A stretch of DNA of 64,000 nt from Vibrio sp. 10N.261.45.E2 (lineage in GTDB: Bacteria; Pseudomonadota; Gammaproteobacteria; Enterobacterales; Vibrionaceae), in NCBI RefSeq assembly GCF_002875705.1, contig NZ_MCZZ01000162.1, forward strand, positions 1 through 64,000, written 5' to 3'. Below are positions 62,537 through 64,000 of the stretch, piece by piece; position 1 is the stretch's first letter; each line of letters opens with the position of its first letter. A program made the position numbers and the translations under genes. Below the pieces are notes generated by a model. It did not search any database, was not told the origin of the DNA, and worked only from the letters and a program-made list of their open reading frames with translations.

Positions 62537-63994
62537 TTACGACGAGCAGCTGATCTCCATCGCTTTGCCCCATTCTGGCGGTAACGCCGCTAAATGTTCG
62601 TAATCAGGATGTTCCGCATAAGGATCTGCCAACACCACCATTAATGCATCAATATCACTGCTATCACCACGTTCGGCTTTATCTATCGCAAGCTGAGCTA
62701 GGTAGTTTCTGAGGATATATTTAGGGTTTATCTGTCTCATCTTTTCGCAGCGCTCTACAGCTGAACACTCCTCAAGTTCACAACGCTGCAAGTAGTTATC
62801 TAGCCATAACTTCGCTGCATCACGATCGATAACTAAATCAATCACCTCCTGTGGCGGCAAGGTGTCCAAGTTCGACAACATTCTAAAGAACCTTGGATAA
62901 TCCACTTTATTTTGCGACATCAACTCGAACATCGATTCAAACAAGCGACTGTCACCTTCTTGTTTCGAAAGTAGTCCAAGTTTTCTGCGCATCATCTGGC
63001 TAAAGTACCCGTTCATTTGTGGTTCGTACTGCTCAAGTGCCGCTTCTAGATCTGCCCTCTCGATCAGCGGTGACAATGAATGCGCCAACGCAGATAGATT
63101 CCACATCCCGATTCTTGGCTGTTGATTAAAAGCGTAACGGCCTTGGTAGTCAGAATGATTACAGATCAACCTTGGGTCGTATTCATCAAGAAACGCGAAC
63201 GGACCGTAATCGAAAGTTTGGCCGATGATCGACATGTTGTCGGTATTCATTACCCCATGAGCAAAACCATTCGCTTGCCACAACGCCACCATTTCCGCAG
63301 TACGATCAACAATCTGATTAAACATGGCTGCGTAGGGTTTCTCTTCACCGAGGCACTCAGAAAAATGCCATTCAATCACTTTATCGGCCAGCAGCTTATG
63401 CTCAGCCAATTGGTTGGTATAAAAAAGGTGTTCAAAGTGGCCGAAACGGATGTGTGATTCAGCAGCACGCACCAACAATGCGCCCCACTCTTGCTTCTCG
63501 CGGTACACTGGTGTGTCACTGGCCATCATGGCCAACGCACGTGTGGTTGGGATGTTAAGCCCTGCCATCGCTTCGCTACAAAGATACTCACGCACAGTCG
63601 ATCGGATAACCGCACGTCCATCTCCCATTCGCGAGTAAGGTGTTTTACCTGCACCTTTTAGGTGTAGATCGAATGTTTCACCACTTTTAGCGACAATTTG
63701 AGCTAATAATAGCCCTCTTCCATCACCTAAGTCTGGATTGTAAGAACCAAATTGGTGGCCTGCGTATTTCATTGCTACTGGTGAGAATTGCTCAGGTTCA
63801 ACATTGCCCGATAACGTCTCAAGCAACTCTTCGGATACATCTTCAAATGACGGAAAGCCGAGCTCTCTCGCAAGGTTGTGGTTCCATGCAAGCCATTGAA
63901 CATTGCTTAACGGTGTTGGTTGAATTGGGGTATAGAACAGTCGAGGTAAAGCCGTAAATCGATTGTTAAATGAAATAGAATCCCAGACAGACAT
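62537..63994 (-). CDS. selO: Protein adenylyltransferase SelO (YdiU)
   Basis: This 485-residue pseudokinase-fold enzyme transfers AMP from ATP to Ser/Thr/Tyr of target proteins. Family features are MKYAGHQFGSYNPDLGDGRGLLLAQ (core YAGHQFGSYNPDLGDGR), LKGAGKTPYSRMGDGRAVIRS with the ATP-binding Lys, and HGVMNTDNMS with the catalytic and metal-binding Asp/Asn. The C-terminus ends CSS, with Cys where eukaryotic SelO has selenocysteine. The gene is complete, starting 6 nt inside the window edge. AMPylation by SelO is linked to redox homeostasis. Confidence 0.96.
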   Translation of the reverse strand: MSVWDSISFNNRFTALPRLFYTPIQPTPLSNVQWLAWNHNLARELGFPSFEDVSEELLETLSGNVEPEQFSPVAMKYAGHQFGSYNPDLGDGRGLLLAQIVAKSGETFDLHLKGAGKTPYSRMGDGRAVIRSTVREYLCSEAMAGLNIPTTRALAMMASDTPVYREKQEWGALLVRAAESHIRFGHFEHLFYTNQLAEHKLLADKVIEWHFSECLGEEKPYAAMFNQIVDRTAEMVALWQANGFAHGVMNTDNMSIIGQTFDYGPFAFLDEYDPRLICNHSDYQGRYAFNQQPRIGMWNLSALAHSLSPLIERADLEAALEQYEPQMNGYFSQMMRRKLGLLSKQEGDSRLFESMFELMSQNKVDYPRFFRMLSNLDTLPPQEVIDLVIDRDAAKLWLDNYLQRCELEECSAVERCEKMRQINPKYILRNYLAQLAIDKAERGDSSDIDALMVVLADPYAEHPDYEHLAALPPEWGKAMEISCSS

Positions 63995-64000
63995 GAGAGG

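Overview
This window is a gamma-proteobacterial chromosome segment that reads as Vibrio. The menFDHBCE order, the alaA-yfbR-dgt-DTW-rrtA-comEA run, and the tig-clpP-clpX-lon-hupB-ppiD proteostasis block are all typical Vibrionaceae arrangements, and every protein resembles vibrio homologues. Possession of a complete pfa polyunsaturated fatty acid synthase fits marine vibrios. I cannot fix the species; a Splendidus-clade strain is a guess. No phage, integron, CRISPR array or intact insertion sequence is visible.

Layout: (1) 1-5.7 kb: a tRNA-Tyr, a Tim44-domain exported protein, a TetR regulator followed by an MFS-PlsC fusion (probable phospholipid acyl-chain handling), a YeiH-type transporter and an unlisted 55-residue membrane protein. 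(2) 5.8-13.2 kb, minus strand: the menaquinone operon menF-menD-menH-menB-menC-menE. (3) 13.5-18.4 kb: alaA, yfbR, a dGTPase-like gene, a DTW-domain tRNA modification enzyme, rhombosortase and a ComEA-like protein, packed so tightly that start or stop regions abut or overlap. (4) 18.5-27 kb, minus strand: trigger factor, ClpP, ClpX, Lon, HU-beta and PpiD, with strong heat-shock (sigma-32) promoter matches before lon and far upstream of tig. (5) 27.6-34.4 kb: DctB/DctD two-component system convergent with a dctPQM TRAP transporter whose promoter is an almost ideal sigma-54 site; DctD is a sigma-54 activator, so the circuit is self-contained. (6) 34.6-54.1 kb: the PUFA synthase locus, with an Orf6-like hotdog thioesterase, the PfaE phosphopantetheinyl transferase (divergent) and pfaABCD. 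PfaA carries KS-AT-5xACP-KR-DH, PfaB an AT, PfaC KS-CLF-DH-DH and PfaD the FMN enoyl reductase; EPA or a similar C20/C22 product is expected. (7) 54.2-62.4 kb, minus strand: an HflX-like GTPase with an acidic insertion, a glucose/mannose-type ABC transporter (gtsABC plus ATPase) and its probable GltR/GtrS-type two-component system. (8) A complete selO closes the window.

I do not see a clearly new multi-gene system. The best leads are regulatory or structural. One is a strong FadR-operator match upstream of pfaA, with a weaker one before the thioesterase, which would couple PUFA synthesis to fatty-acid status. Another is a helical motif shared by the linkers of PfaA and PfaC that could be a subunit-docking element. 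Others are a heat-shock promoter about 400 bp upstream of tig with a hairpin at the predicted 5' end of the transcript, an inverted/tandem-repeat operator before gtsA, and the MFS-PlsC fusion. All functional statements come from reading the sequence and knowledge of the families; no database search was run.
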